Shown one piece after another: positions 21,381 to 33,240 of a DNA stretch of 60,000 nucleotides. Position numbers and translations under genes: made by a program. Position 1 is the stretch's first letter. Each line of letters opens with the position of its first letter. The DNA lies in the NCBI RefSeq assembly GCF_030272615.1, contig NC_081415.1, forward strand, positions 267,420,425-267,480,424. The letters are read 5' to 3'. Source of the stretch: Cryptomeria japonica (lineage: Eukaryota; Streptophyta; Pinopsida; Cupressales; Cupressaceae). The notes beneath the pieces were generated by a model. It made no database searches. It was not told the origin of the DNA and saw nothing but the letters and a program-made list of their open reading frames with translations.

Positions 21381-21599
21381 ACAGAACGATGAAAAAATGC
21401 AAGGGTGGTGAGTACATCTCGTACTGAAGCAAAAAAAAACATAATTGGGCAAGTCTTGCAGATGGAGGTGCCGATAAGGGTGAAGGACCTTCTGGACACA
21501 ATGCCACAGCTGAGGACCGCCATTCTCAGTATCGTACAAAGCACCACACACACACCTTCAGGTGTGACCCAAACGGAAGTCCCAATCAGCCCTTCGGCT

Positions 21600-21990
21600 G
21601 ATCCAATGTTTTTGGCCTTAAATAGTGATCGGCATCCTGTCGTAGTGGAAATGGGAATCCTCGAGACTATCCTCAAGGACACCATCGTGGATGGAGGATC
21701 TAGGGTGAATGAGCCGCCAGAAGATACATGGAAGAAGCTCGGGAAGCCAACACTATGGCCACCCACATTCAATTTGGTGGGAGTAGACCAGCACGGTATC
21801 AAGCCACTCAGCACCCTGATGGCCCAGCCCGTGACCATTGGCACACAACCCTTCTTACTGGATTTTGTGGTAATCCCACTTAAAAAGAAGGGCTATGACG
21901 TCATCTTAGGGAGAGGTTGGCTGGTCACAACAAAGTGAACCACAATTGGAAGAACATCGTTTCCATGGAGAAAGGGGGGCAGAAGTACGC
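21600..21990 (+). pseudogene. retropepsin-like protease of the Ty3 element
   Basis: The segment contains TIVDGGSRVN (about 21685-21714), where D-G-G-S stands at the active-site D-(S/T)-G position. It then has GKPTLWPPTF and the late hydrophobic flap/strand region with GYDVILGRGWL (21890-21922). This is the usual protease between gag and RT in plant Ty3 elements. A frame break lies just after GRGWLVTTK near 21938. It would cleave the gag-pol polyprotein in the particle. Confidence 0.7.
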
Positions 21991-21999
21991 TCTTGATTT

Positions 22000-23840
22000 G
22001 AGGACCCAAACCATCATCGAGGAGCTTGCATCATTTGACTCTGACTCAGAAGACTCTAACAGATGGGAGTGGGATTCCTACGAAGGCAGAGACGAGATGG
22101 AACCAAATAATGAAGGAGTGCTTGAACTCGATGGCTGCTCGGAAGATGACATCTGCTCATTGAATGGACTCTTCCACTGGCAGATGGAAGATTATGAAGT
22201 ATTCCATCCTGCATTCCACATGCTGCGAATTGAAGAAGAGCCAAGCGAGAAAGATGAGTTCTTGCCATAATACAGAGAGTATAAGGAGGGAGACGCCAGA
22301 GTGAATGAAGTTCTGGCGTACCAGTTTTCAAAGGACAAACTAATGCGGTACAAAGACCCCACCGTGAAGGAGACGAACTTAGGAGATGGTGTCACCCCTC
22401 GAAATATCTGGGTAGGAGACGATTGGAGCCCGATGCTGAAGGTTGCAGCATTCAAAATTTTCATGGAATATAAGGACGTGTCCACTTGGTCCTACAGGGA
22501 TCTGAAAGGGGTCCCGCCCGAATTGTGCGTCCATTGAATACCATTGGTCCCAAGAGCCCAGCCGGTACGGAAGAGGCCGTACCGAATGAATAAGAACTAT
22601 GCGACCAAGGTGAACAAAGAGATCGAATGGATGTTGGAGGCCGGCATCATATTTCGGGTGGAGACAAGTGAGTGGGTCTCGCCGATCGTGATCTCGCTGA
22701 AGAAGGAGGCCAACTAGATCCGCATCTGCGTGGATTTTCGGTGTCTCAACGCAGTCACCATCAAGGATCCATTCCCTATACCTTTCACAAACAGCATGCT
22801 GGAGGAGGTGGTTGGCCATGAAATGTAGTCATTTCTGGACGGCTTTTCCGGATACAATCAGATTTCGATAGCTGAGGAGGACAAGTTGAAGACCACCTTT
22901 GTGGTGGAGGACGAAGTCTATGCGTACAACCGAATGTCGTTCAGTTTGTGCAATGCGCCGGCAACATTTCAGAGGATAGTCCTTCACATCTTCAATAAGA
23001 TGTCTATGGGAAATTTTAAGGCCTTTTTGGATGACTGGTCAATTTTTAGTAGCGAAGACACTCACTTGGTGGCACTACGAGAATGCATGGAGAGATGTCG
23101 GAGGGCCAAGTTCGCCTTGAATCCAAAGAAATGCAGATTTATGGTACCGCAAGGAAAGTTGCTAGGCCATATTGTTTGTAAAGATGGATTAAAAACTGAC
23201 CCAGATAAGGTACGGGTAATTATGGAGATGGAGTCACCCATTCATGTAACGGGAGTAAAGTCCTTCTTGGGACATATAGGATACTACCGGAAGTTCATTA
23301 AGAACTTTGCCCAACTTTCATTCCCATTGGACAAACTGACAAGGAAGGGCGAACCGTACATATGGGGACCGGCACAAGGGGAAGCATTTGAGGAACTCAA
23401 GAGGAGACTGGTGGCCGCACCCATTCTGGCCTGTCCAAACTAGGACCAAGAATTCCACGTGCACGTGGATGCCTCGAACTATGCCATTGGGACTACGCTA
23501 CTACGGGAAGGGAGGCATGGGTTGGACCATCCCATCTATTTTGCTAGTCGCTTGATGTCGAAAGCCGAGAGGAATTACAGTACCACCAAGAGGGAAGCCC
23601 TCAAAATGGTCTATGACGTACAAAAATTTCAGCACTACTTGCTGGCGACACCTTTCACTTTCTATGTGGACCACCAGGCATTGATGTACCTGGTAAATAA
23701 ACCCATTATCCAAGGCAGAATAAGCAGGTGGCTACTGCTCCTTCAAGAGTTCACATTCAAACTAATTGTACGGCCAGGCAAGAGCCATGTGATCGTTGAT
23801 CAGTTGTCCCGGATTAGGTCAGGAGCGCCGCCGGAGGGAG
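22000..23840 (+). pseudogene. reverse transcriptase and RNase H of the Ty3 element
   Basis: An acidic linker (21950-22530) leads to RT. RT motifs seen: SEWVSPIVISLKK (22668-22707), ICVDFRCLNAVT with a stop just before it, FLDGFSGYNQI (22833-22865), SFSLCNAPATFQR (22940-22978) and FLDDWSIFS (23022-23050), the catalytic YxDD-type box. GHIGYYRKFIKNFA marks the connection. Ty3 RNase H starts near 23455 with HVDASNYAIG, then STTKREALKMVY and FYVDHQALMYL, giving D, E and D. Stops near 22716, 22828 and 23441 break the frame. The enzyme would copy element RNA into DNA. The RT catalytic pair is still present. Confidence 0.9.
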
Positions 23841-24029
23841 TCAATGATGATTTTCCTGACGCACATCTATTCCAAATTGCGGCACTACCGTCGTGGTATG
23901 CAAACATTGGGGAATACTTGTCCACCTCTCAGTTCCCAACCGAAATGCTATCGAGTGAGAGAAGGAAGTTGGTCTTGAGAAGCAGAACATTTCAGCTAAT
24001 TAATGGGTTGTATAAAATGGGACCCGACC

Positions 24030-25190
24030 AAGTCCTCAAAAGGTGTGTGATGGAAGAAGAGATTTCGGGAGTGCTCTGGGAAGCACACGAAGGGTCCGCA
24101 AGAGGCCACATGGGTCCAGACACTACCGCACGCAAAGTATTGCTGGCCGGACTATGGTGGCCCACCCTATATAATGATGCACAGGAATGGGTGGTGGGTT
24201 GTGATACTTGCTAGAGGGCAAAAAAACCATTAAAGCGGGACTTTATGCCCCTCAATCCATCCCATGCCCAGGAGTTGTTTGAACGCTGGGGTCTGGATTT
24301 CATTGGACCCTTAAAGGCTAGCAGAACACGAAGATGTTGTTACATCATGGTGGCAACAGAATACCTTACCAAGTGGGCTGAGGCGTGAGCACTGCCGGAT
24401 AACTCAACTTTGAGTGCAACCAAGTTCATTTATGAATAGATCATCACGAGGTACGACATCCCAATCCAACTGACGAGTGATCGCGGTGGGCACTTTGTGA
24501 ATCATGTCGTCAAATTGCTCACGACGGAATTCAAGATTTTTCATTTCTTGTCAAGCCTATACTACCCGAGGGCAAACGGGCAGGCTAAGGCCACTAATAA
24601 AATATTGTTGTCTGTGATCTATAAGTCCTACGGAGTTGAACAGGAAGATTGGGAAGAGAAGTTGCCATCTGTACTGTGGGCATACCAGACCACCTACAAG
24701 GTCACCACAGGCCAGGCACCCTTTTAGTTAATGTGCGGCCAGGAGGCCATTGTGTCGACGAAATTCATGGTTCCAAGTTTAAGGATTGCAATCAAGAATC
24801 GCTTAGTAGATATGGAAAGCCTGCGGGAGCGACTGTACGCATTAGGCAAGTTGGATGAACGCAGAATGATGGCCCAATGGCTATTGAAGCCGCTCGACAA
24901 AGACGGAAAATTTTGGCATGACAAGCACATCCGACGCATGGAATTTCGTCCAGGTCAATGGGTGTTGAAGTATAATGGGCGGAATGCGATTAAGCCAGGG
25001 AAATTTAAAGTCTGATGGCTGGCGCCATATAAAATCTGCGAGGTAGCTGCGAATGGAGCAATTAAGTTGTCGACATTGGGTGACCAACCGATAAAGGAGA
25101 CGGTAAATGAGTCGAAATTGAAAATTTACCATCACAGGCAGCGGTGGGATGACCCAGTTTGTCCAGAGGTGGGGCCTTGCCAGACAAATT
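24030..25190 (+). pseudogene. integrase of the Ty3 element, catalytic Glu lost
   Basis: The HHCC finger is visible (AHEGSARGHMGPDT and VVGCDTC at 24082-24212), with the base after the last Cys codon starting a TAG where the family has Gln. The core has WGLDFIGPLKA (first D, about 24288) and LTSDRGGHF (second D, about 24472). Then, with the correct spacing of 35 residues, NGQAKATNK (about 24565) puts Lys where the D,D-35-E glutamate should be. Further stops lie near 24388, 24437 and 24726, with a TGA near 25014. The C-terminal part has the GQWVLKYNGRNAIKPGKFKV block of a GPF/Y-like module. It cannot integrate. Confidence 0.88.
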
Positions 25191-25269
25191 GAAAAGGAAA
25201 TTATTTAACTTCTATAAATAAAAAGAAATGAAAAAATATCAAAAAAATAAAAGTAATTTTGAAAAAAAA

Positions 25270-25975
25270 ATAAATAAAAGAAAAACCGTACACCGTACGA
25301 AAATGATGAAGACTATACAAGTCCTATTTGTAGGTAAAATCCATACTATCCAAACAGATTGGATGCGTACGACGGGAGAGAGTAAGAGGAATCTGTATGG
25401 TCACACATTGCTAAGGAATCCGTACATGTGGCATGAGAATCCGTACAATCTGAAATTCGTACGGTTACAAAACATAAGGATCCATGCAATCGCAAGCATA
25501 AAATCTGTACAATCACAGAGGGAGAGGGAGACTTCCGTACGTCAGATGCAGAGGGTGGAATCCGTACGAAGCAAGGTTGGCAAGTAAGAATTTTGTACAT
25601 TGGCAAGGAAATCCATACTTCTTGAATCCGTACGATATATCCACCAAGCAATCATTGAAGCATTTGTACGGTTTAAAAAAAAAAAAAAGAGTCAAGAATC
25701 CATATAGCACAAAAGTTTGAAAAACCCATATGGCCAAAAGGTGACGGAGAAAGGCCGTACGATTGCAGTAAAACGATATCGTATGGTCGAAGGAGAAAAA
25801 AGGGTTGTGCGGGGAGATTTCATACACGACCATTGATTTCCGTATGGCTGCAGGTTGAAGTAAGTCATACACCACGAGAAAGAAGATCCATACCATGTGT
25901 GGGCACAAAAGGAGGAATCATTCAAATGGAATTAGGAAAACCGAGATCCATACCGTACAAGCAGACACTGCCAGG
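25270..25975 (+). repeat. dense CCGTAC / CCATAC motif array between pol and the extra ORF
   Basis: Variants of (A)TCCGTAC(G) and its transition forms CCATAC, CTGTAC and CCGTATGG recur over twenty times at 15-50 bp spacing (for example near 25286, 25293, 25421, 25441, 25536, 25562, 25628, 25755, 25950). Surrounding sequence is A/G-rich and non-coding. A 22-bp sequence around TTCAAATGGAATTAGGAAAA also occurs twice (25919 and 26039). The position suggests a spacer or regulatory leader for the downstream ORF, but that is inference. Confidence 0.65.
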
Positions 25976-26084
25976 CAAAAGTCATATCAAAATAACGGCA
26001 TTTGACAAGTATAAGGTTGGCGTTGGCAATTCAGGAATCATTCAAATGGAATTAGGAAAACCGAGATTAGGAAAGCTCGACTAG

Positions 26085-28392
26085 CGAAAACGGTAAGTCA
26101 AGGAAAATAGCAGAAGGAAGCACGACAGCCAAGGACAAGGGTAAGCAAGTGTTGCAGTGTGGAGTAAAAGTTGCAGGGCCGGCAGATACAGGAAAGGCCA
26201 AAAAGAAGACAATGCCGAAGAAAATCACACCTGACACTGTTACATTTGAAGGATTGAGTGGAAATGTGTGCAGGACGGTGGCTGGAAACCCCAGATAATT
26301 ATGTAATTAAGGAATCTCTCAAGAAAGCACGGGTGCATTGGGCAATTCAAATGCCCATCTTTGCCATCAGAGATTTCGAATCATGTCTACGAATGATGGT
26401 GGCACATATGACAGCGTGACGAGGGCAACAACTTTCTCTTACCAGCAGAGCACTGTGACCGTCTCCTTTGCACCTGATGATTTTACTAGGGTATTTGGCA
26501 TACCAAACGAGGGAAAGAAAATAGACAAGAATGCCACTAAGATGTCGCTAGAGAGGAAAGAGCAACTGCTGTGGTTAATTTGTTGAAGTGATCTCTCAAA
26601 ACAGGAATGGGCAGCCATCAAGGCACCTAAAGGCAGAGGGTTGAAAAAGACCTACATCATTCCAGGAGATTGGCAGTGTCTACTAGATGTTATGAAAAGC
26701 AGACTTACGGGAGCCAGCAGGGCATCAGACACGGCGATACCCATGATTGCACTTATGAATGGCCTGAGGAATGGGACTGTGTACAACTAGGCAACAGTTT
26801 TGTCCGATAGAATTCATGAATTCTTGATCTTCCGACACAAGGCTTTTTACATGCCATTTCATGCCATAGGGTTGTTCCTCGACGTTGTAAGCACAACGGT
26901 ATCCCCACAGAAGCATGTCTGGAAACCTCGGGAGACAATGGACCCTTCACAACCAGCCATTTTCTATTGGACCCACCAGGATACCATGGCAGGCAGCGGG
27001 GAAGCCCATTCCAACAAGAAACGAAGGAGACCACCACATGTGGTAGTGTTAGAACATGAGCAAGAGACAGAGACAGTTGATGAGGATGGAGAAGAGGAGG
27101 CTGAAGAAGAGGATAGTAGTGCAAAGGAAGGGGAAGATTTCGAGGACACTTCTTCTAGGAGCAGCCAGAGTCACGACACATTCCGCCTTGATAGCCGAAA
27201 AGAAGTAGAGGAAACCCCTAGCACAAAGGAGAGTAGTGGTTGTGCAGTGTCTTTTGGGCACGTGACGAGAGGAATCCGTGGATTACCAGCGGGTGGAGTG
27301 CGACCTACGGGAGTAGGTCGACTGGTGTATGCACCAGTAGTATTGACTCAGGATGGAGGATTGACACCTCTCCAGGCTTCGGGGGTGACGGTGGGAGCCA
27401 TACCAGCAGTACCCATCCCAAGATTTGGACAGTTGAGACCCCGACCTTCATTGCCTACACCCTCTAGGGTCGCCACAACAGTTCCGGCAGAGGAGGTTCC
27501 AACAGTGTCATTGGTTCCCAGCGAACCTCCTTGCATTGGGTCTACCGTACGGAGGGAACCATTACATACGGAGGTCACAGCAGTAGAGGGCACAGTGACT
27601 AGAGATGATGATGCCACCATGGATACGTGGCTGGGTCACTATGAGATGCCTCCTATGACACCACTAGGACCCCCGCTTGCCTCACCCCAGCCACATCCTT
27701 TTCCTGAGATTATGGACCTCAATGAGGGTAGTTCTCATCAGGAGGCGGGACAACAGGAGTTGGCGATGGATTTCTTGCAGGACACCATTGGATTTGAGGA
27801 GGAGATGACAGAGATGTAGCACTAGGAGCAAGCCACTACCGAGAGCCAGCCGAAGGGCATAGAGATATTTTTGGCAAAGATGGGAGCCAGTGCGCAGAGG
27901 ATGGCAGCAGAGGTTGAGGCCAGCGCACGGAGATTGGCAACCTCTATTCAGGAGCGGACTGTCGGGCAGTCTGTCGTTGAGGAACTCATCGCCTTTGCCA
28001 CTGAAGGGTGTGCTGAGGAGTTTGGGAGATGTTTTGAGGCCAGGGGTTGGCCTGATGTGGAGACTCCCGAGATGTTGGTGGATTGGAGGAGTGAGGGGAC
28101 GGTTGGGGTTAGTGGAGTACACTTGCTGCTACAGCGAGTAGAGCAAGCCTTCTGGGACAGGTACTACCAGCTCAGACGTACCCAGCATGGTGCCTCAGCA
28201 ACAGAGACAGATCGGGTGGCAGCCATCACAGCTCGGAAGGAGCTAGCCACTTGCCTACATACGATGGAGATGGAGTTGGCACAGCAAAGGGCCCGAGCGA
28301 CCAGCCTAGAGGAGGAGTTGGATGGGAAGCAAAAGGAGCTTATGGAAGCAGTTTTTATGGTGAAACGATCTAGGGAGGCAGTTGGTAGCTGA
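26085..28392 (+). pseudogene. extra ORF downstream of pol in the Ty3 element (unknown function)
   Basis: A basic leader (GKAKKKTMPKKITPDTVTF) precedes the domain with VSFAPDDFTRVFGIPNEGKK (about 26455-26515). The frame then breaks at 26584 and resumes as WAAIKAPKGRGLKKTYIIPG and GASRASDTAIPMIALMNGL. A stop is near 26790. IHEFLIFRHKAFYMPFHAIG follows in the ORF that runs to 27819. The middle is very acidic and then Pro/Val-rich, followed by two nearby stops. The last part (27871-28392) is Ala/Glu-rich and predicted coiled coil. It has no RT, envelope signal peptide or membrane anchor. The layout parallels the unknown ORF at 6777-10147. Not recognised by name. Confidence 0.65.
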
Positions 28393-28570
28393 GCGAGATC
28401 TCTAGCATCGGACACAACGGGTTCACCAGCTGAGGGAGTAGTTGGCAGCACCACCACCACCGGCCCCTTCTTCATCAGGGACGCCCTCTGTACCCCCTCA
28501 GCTTTGATTTTCATGTTTGGTCTTAGTGTCATTTCCCATTTTATTTGTATGTTGTCAGGATACGACCTTT

Positions 28571-28581
28571 TTTGGAGGGGA
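28571..28581 (+). other. polypurine tract of the Ty3 element
   Basis: TTTGGAGGGGA abuts the 3' LTR start at 28582. This is the expected place and composition for the plus-strand primer. Confidence 0.8.
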
Positions 28582-28884
28582 TGATGTTGTCAAGTAATTA
28601 TGTCATAGTGTAATTAGAATGTTACGTGTGTTAAGGGTCAGTGGTTACGTGACGGTTGTTGGCAGTTGGCACCAGACAACCTATACCGACACCTATATAT
28701 ATGTACTTGGTTTCCTATTTCAAGGTGTAGATATTGTCGAAGAAAGCTATGTTTTGAATGTACTGGCATTTGGCATTAATGAATATAGACATATGAGTTC
28801 TTCCATTTACTTGCATTGCTGTATATTGTCACATTTTTGTACTGTTATGCACTGAATGCACACACACCCCTCAGGGGGAAAATA
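28582..28884 (+). repeat. 3' LTR of the Ty3 element
   Basis: Begins TGATGTTGTCAAGTAATT and ends CTCAGGGGGAAAATA, matching 18821-19129. Compared with the 5' LTR it has a 3-bp insertion near its start and lacks a few bases near CACATTT. Confidence 0.9.
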
Positions 28885-29282
28885 GTGGAGTTCCCTCAGA
28901 TCACAAGCCATTGTGCAATTCTACAATATAATAGTGGGATCTAGACAGGATAAACAGCCGAACCTCCCATTTCTTCCCAAATCAGCTCTATGAAATCAGA
29001 ATTTCAAAAACTCGTTAAATAAAAAGGATGATAGATGTTTGTAAGATAGTTGGAGAGGACTCTCATTCATGAACTTAGTTCCAAAGTAAATTTATATTTA
29101 ACTAATTTAGAATTTTATAACATAATATACTTATTATATATTATAATATAATATTATACATCTAATATATTGTACAGCCAAACCCAGCCATATTGAACCC
29201 TAGGGGGAAAATCACCATACCAATAAAACCAAACTCCAAAAACAAACTGGCAACTTAGACATTCACATGTTGAGAATCTGTT
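28885..29282. other. AT-rich spacer, no gene
   Basis: After the GTGGA target duplication the sequence is non-coding. A strongly AT-rich patch at 29115-29170 is made of TATAATATAATATTATA-like words. I see no recognisable element. Confidence 0.5.
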
Positions 29283-31875
29283 TGTTGGACATATTGTCAT
29301 TGACATCAAAGGTGAGACCATTAATAGTCATCAATGTCAAAGCAAGATCTTTGTCATCGATGTCAAAGGACAGGTCCAAAATCAGGGAATGGCTAAATTA
29401 TTGAAGGATAAATCAGTAAAGTCTTGTGCCAAATTTATGGCACCAATATCAAGAAATTATTGTGCAAGGAAGGAGAAAAATGGAACCAATTAGATGATTG
29501 ACTTGGCAACCAAATTAAGGAGACAATTTAAATATTGAATTGCATAAATATTTTTTTATTATTTTCCTACATGGCCGACCCATGTCTCCTTGAAAATTAA
29601 ATTTGATATAATTATGGGGCTGTTTACTTGGGGCCGACCTCCTTAATAAAATCACCCTCTTTGGGAGATTTAAAAGATTTTAAAATATTTTAATTTTTTT
29701 CACGAAGTAGGCTGACCCCTTGTGAAGATTTGCCTCTCTTGGGAAAAGAGACATGAGGGGTACATATAGAAGATGAAGTGGAGTTTGAGAATGAGAAAAT
29801 AAAATTAATACAATATCATTCAGATTTTAAGGCAGACTTTGAAGAGGAATAAGAACAGATATGTAAAAAATATTGATAGAAGACTTGTGAATAAGTGTAA
29901 CATCCGAATTCAAAAAGATTTGTAAGCAGATATAAAAGCAGAGTTAGAACAGATGTAAAAGCAGACTTGAGCAGATTTATAAAAGAGGAATAAATGTAAT
30001 AAAATCAGATTTATAATGAAGAGTGTGGGTGAAGAGTAAATGAGATATACATCAACCAATCTGCATATGGAGGTATACTTGAAGGCCATTAAAGGCATAT
30101 TTCAAGCATAATAGCAGATTTAGTGCAGATTTGTGAAAAAAGATTTTGAGCAGTCTTGTTAAGAGATATATGCTAGATTTATGTGTAAGACAAGAAGACT
30201 ATAAAGTGAGAATATGCAAGCAAACAAATGTTATGATTAATGAGAAGAGGCGAATCGTGGAGCGAATAAGTGAAGGAGATTGTAATCTCCATCATCCATT
30301 GAAGAAGCAGCATCATGAAGGTGACATTTTGTTGAGTTAGAGGTCGGTGCCTCAAATTGGAGAGATTGGTGTCTCTTAATGAGTTGGTGCTCAGTTGTGG
30401 GCATTGGTGTCTCCAGTAGGTTGGTGCCTACAAATCATTTAAGAGGGGATTGGTTGTAATGTCCCCTATTGGGACTTAACTCAATTTGCCCTAGAATTCC
30501 CAAATAGGGTTTGGATTATGCTCAGGAATGTAATGTCCCCTACCAAGAGTATGCATATTTTCCATTATTGAACATACTTCATCATACTTATTATGCCTTA
30601 AATTAAATTATTAAAATTAGAGAACCATTAGTATTCATAATACAACTGACAATTACTATATTTAAACCCCAATCCTTACTTCTTTCCTAATCATCAACCC
30701 GAACGAAGGATGGGGAATAACTATGTTAGGGTGCTAGAAAACCATTCTTCACAAGTAGACCTAAGGGTTTCGAGAACACCAATCCAACCACTTCTTGATC
30801 TCCCTAAGAGTTTCAAGAACACCTGTCCATACCACCTCTTGGGGTTCACCTACCTTGTGAGATATTAATACTGCCTTTCCCTAACAAATACAACCAATCC
30901 TCATGAGGAGCAATAGAGAATGATTGAGGATTAGGTAATTAATATACTAATCTCTCATGTATTCTGAATGTATACATAAAAAAATGAAATTAAGCATAAC
31001 TGTCATATAAATCTGATTAACAAATATAAATCTTATTGGCATTATTTCTGATATATGTATATATAAGAATAAATAAAACAGCTCATATTACAGGCCATGT
31101 ATCTGCCCCTTATTCCTACTAAAATTCAAATATAATATTTCTGTAAATAAGTATTTAGTTCATGAGTGAGATACAGCATACCTATCTGCTGTTAGAACAA
31201 TGGTTGCCAGTAATATAATATGATCTGCTCTTTCGATGCTCTGCAAATGGATGATGTGTTGTATATAAATATCTCCTCAATGGGATGGAAGGTTATGTCT
31301 CTCCCATTAGTCATCTTCCTTCCATGGGTGGCGACCCTTAGTATAGTGTGTCTACCTTTGACTAGACAGTTGAATGTTATTAACTTAATAAACCCATTTC
31401 CCTAAACTTGTGTCTCTTCCCTAATGACCTGCGGTTGTAAACTAATGAGGCTGCAGTCTTAACCACCGTAGAGATCACTTCTTCACTAAGGTTGAGATCA
31501 CAGCATTGATTAATAATAAAATCATTGTCTTTGATAATAATTAGATATGCCTTGGTCAATGATCACAGTGTGTATAAAAGTCCATGGAAATTGCATTGTT
31601 CCCTGAAGACTGTCAAAAAATTAATATTATGAATGCTTAAATTCTTATCTATCAATCTTCAGCCTTTAGAAGAAAATCATTAAGTCTCATAAATGAGACA
31701 ATTTTCTGATTAACAGTAAGATCATTTCATGTGACTGGGGTCACTGTCAGATCGGGGGCATGACATTGGTATCTCCCATGGGTTGGTCAAACAAAGCATT
31801 GATCAACAAGCACCAGCAAAACTAAATGCAAGTGATAGCAAAGTAGAAAGCAAAAGTGATAAGGTGACAAATGGA
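29283..31875 (+). mobile_element. LTR remnant of a long-LTR retrotransposon, carrying a solo LTR
   Basis: TGTTGGACATATTGTCATTG at 29283 matches the start, read on the minus strand, of the 2-kb solo LTR at 33442-35430. Downstream GGTTGGTGCC and TTGGTGTCTC words (30340-30430) match that solo LTR's R-like region as well. The remnant is interrupted by a solo LTR at 30455-31765. Its right border cannot be fixed because another element begins at 31876. The region holds no coding frame; the 64-codon ORF at 30146 has no similarity I recognise. Confidence 0.5.
30455..31765 (+). mobile_element. solo LTR, about 1.3 kb
   Basis: Begins TGTAATGTCCCC and ends GGGGGCATGACA, so the ends are near-inverted as in LTRs. 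TTGGT is duplicated exactly at 30450-30454 and 31766-31770. There is no internal region or second copy, hence a solo LTR left by recombination. TGTAATGTCCCC occurs again at 30528, which suggests a short internal duplication of the LTR start. The ends resemble those of the element at 31876-49015, so the families are related. The strand is a guess. Confidence 0.8.
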
Positions 31876-32279
31876 TGTCATGCCCTTGCCAAGGTAGGGT
31901 TAGCAGCTATTTACAAAAAGAACAGATCACAAAACTGCACCTATAAATAATAAACCCTAGGCAACCGGATAGATAGGACCGACTAGGAATAAAGGCATAA
32001 GAAAAATATAATAATAAATAAAAAATAATAATAACAGAAATTATTTATATAGACTTTTAATAGATAATAGGAGTGGAGCCGCACGACAAAAGCTAGGGTT
32101 TCAAGGTTTCAGGCATGGTTGAGCGGTGCAGCAATGGGGCAGGCGTTTGATTCACAAATATCAAAACTCAGCATGGCATCCTCCAAGGCGAGCTTGGGAG
32201 AGTCAAAGAAATGGATGACAAACCTTCGATGGTGAGGCAGCAAAACAATCTTGAGCTAACCCAACAACCTCAAAATTGA

Positions 32280-33240
32280 TGGGGCTTTGCTAAAATCTTC
32301 TCAAGGTCGGAAGGGGGTTTTAATAATCTGGAGGGCAAAGTGTGGAAACCGAAGGATCGGGCTAGTTCTAAAATGGAGGATCAGGTGCAAATTGAAACTG
32401 CTCAGCATCGAGTGGTTTCTCTCCAGATTGACAATACAGAATGGTAAGATCCAGTTAAAACCTTTAGAGAGAAGGCATTTTTTATGAAGTGAGCTGGAGA
32501 ATGGCTGGCCTTCTCGAGAGTATCCAAATGGTGTGATGAGCAATGGCGTGAGAACTTCGTTCTTAAAACTCTTCTGAATGACTTTTATTTGGTTATCTAT
32601 CAAACTGCTAGGGAAAAAGCTTTGATTTTAAATAATGGCCCATTTCTGATTGGGGGAATGGGATTCTTTGTCAGACTGGTCCCCCACATTAAACACAGGA
32701 AAACTTCCATTGAGGAGATTCTAGTACAGATTAGCCTATACAATCCCCCGTTGGAGAATACTAGGATTTGGAAACCCTAAAAAGTATTGATAACAAGATT
32801 GGATGATTTATTAAGGTAGACGAAGCTTTATAAAAGAAGGATTTAAGTATGTATGCAAGGATCTGCATTTATTGGAAACCTTTCCCTCCTTTGCCCAAAG
32901 CCATTGAGATTAGAAGCTAAGGAGTTATGGTGGCAACAGATTGAGGTGGAAGACATAGTTGAAAACTGCAAGATTTGTAAAGAAGTCGGTCACTTGGCTG
33001 AAGACTGTATAGTTTACAAAACAGGGAAAGTTCAAGAAAGTGACATTCTCACCAATATGCTACCTAATGCTAGTAAAGACAGGGGCAAGTACTCGTCTAG
33101 TCTTGTTCAAGTGGCCAAGGAAACAGGAGAGCCCTCTTGCTTGGAAAAGGAAGTGAGACCCCCAATAGTGTATGAGGAAGAAGCACATGATCCCCCCTCC
33201 CTTTTTGAAGAGTTAAAACAATAGCCGGAGGATATTTTGC
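32280..33240 (+). pseudogene. LINE ORF1, DUF4283-like with CCHC knuckle
   Basis: Readable in pieces of different frame: an early part at 32287-32487, the part with NDFYLVIYQTAREKALILNN and FFVRLVPHIKH (32575-32700), and the part from 32853 with ELWWQQIEVEDIVE and the knuckle CKICKEVGHLAEDC (32962-33003). DUF4283 followed by one CX2CX4HX4C is the usual ORF1 of plant L1 LINEs and binds LINE RNA. After the knuckle the tail is charged and acidic. It runs into the solo LTR at 33442 and continues at about 35436-35740. Confidence 0.75.

Larger units (their letters stand above)
18821..28884 (+). mobile_element. full-length, inactive Ty3-type LTR retrotransposon with an extra 3' ORF
   Basis: LTRs of about 309 and 303 bp (18821-19129 and 28582-28884) bound a 10.06-kb element. 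GTGGA is duplicated exactly at 18816-18820 and 28885-28889. The order is gag, protease, RT, RNase H, integrase, which is Ty3 order. A motif-rich spacer (25270-25975) and a large additional ORF (about 26085-28392) follow. The LTRs differ at roughly twenty sites by eye, mostly transitions, so the insertion is old. Many stops in pol and a lost catalytic glutamate in integrase make it inactive. Confidence 0.93.

Noticed and set aside
26085-28392. Extra Ty3 ORF as an envelope-like gene
   Set aside because: No signal peptide, fusion-like segment or C-terminal membrane anchor is visible. The protein is acidic and coiled.
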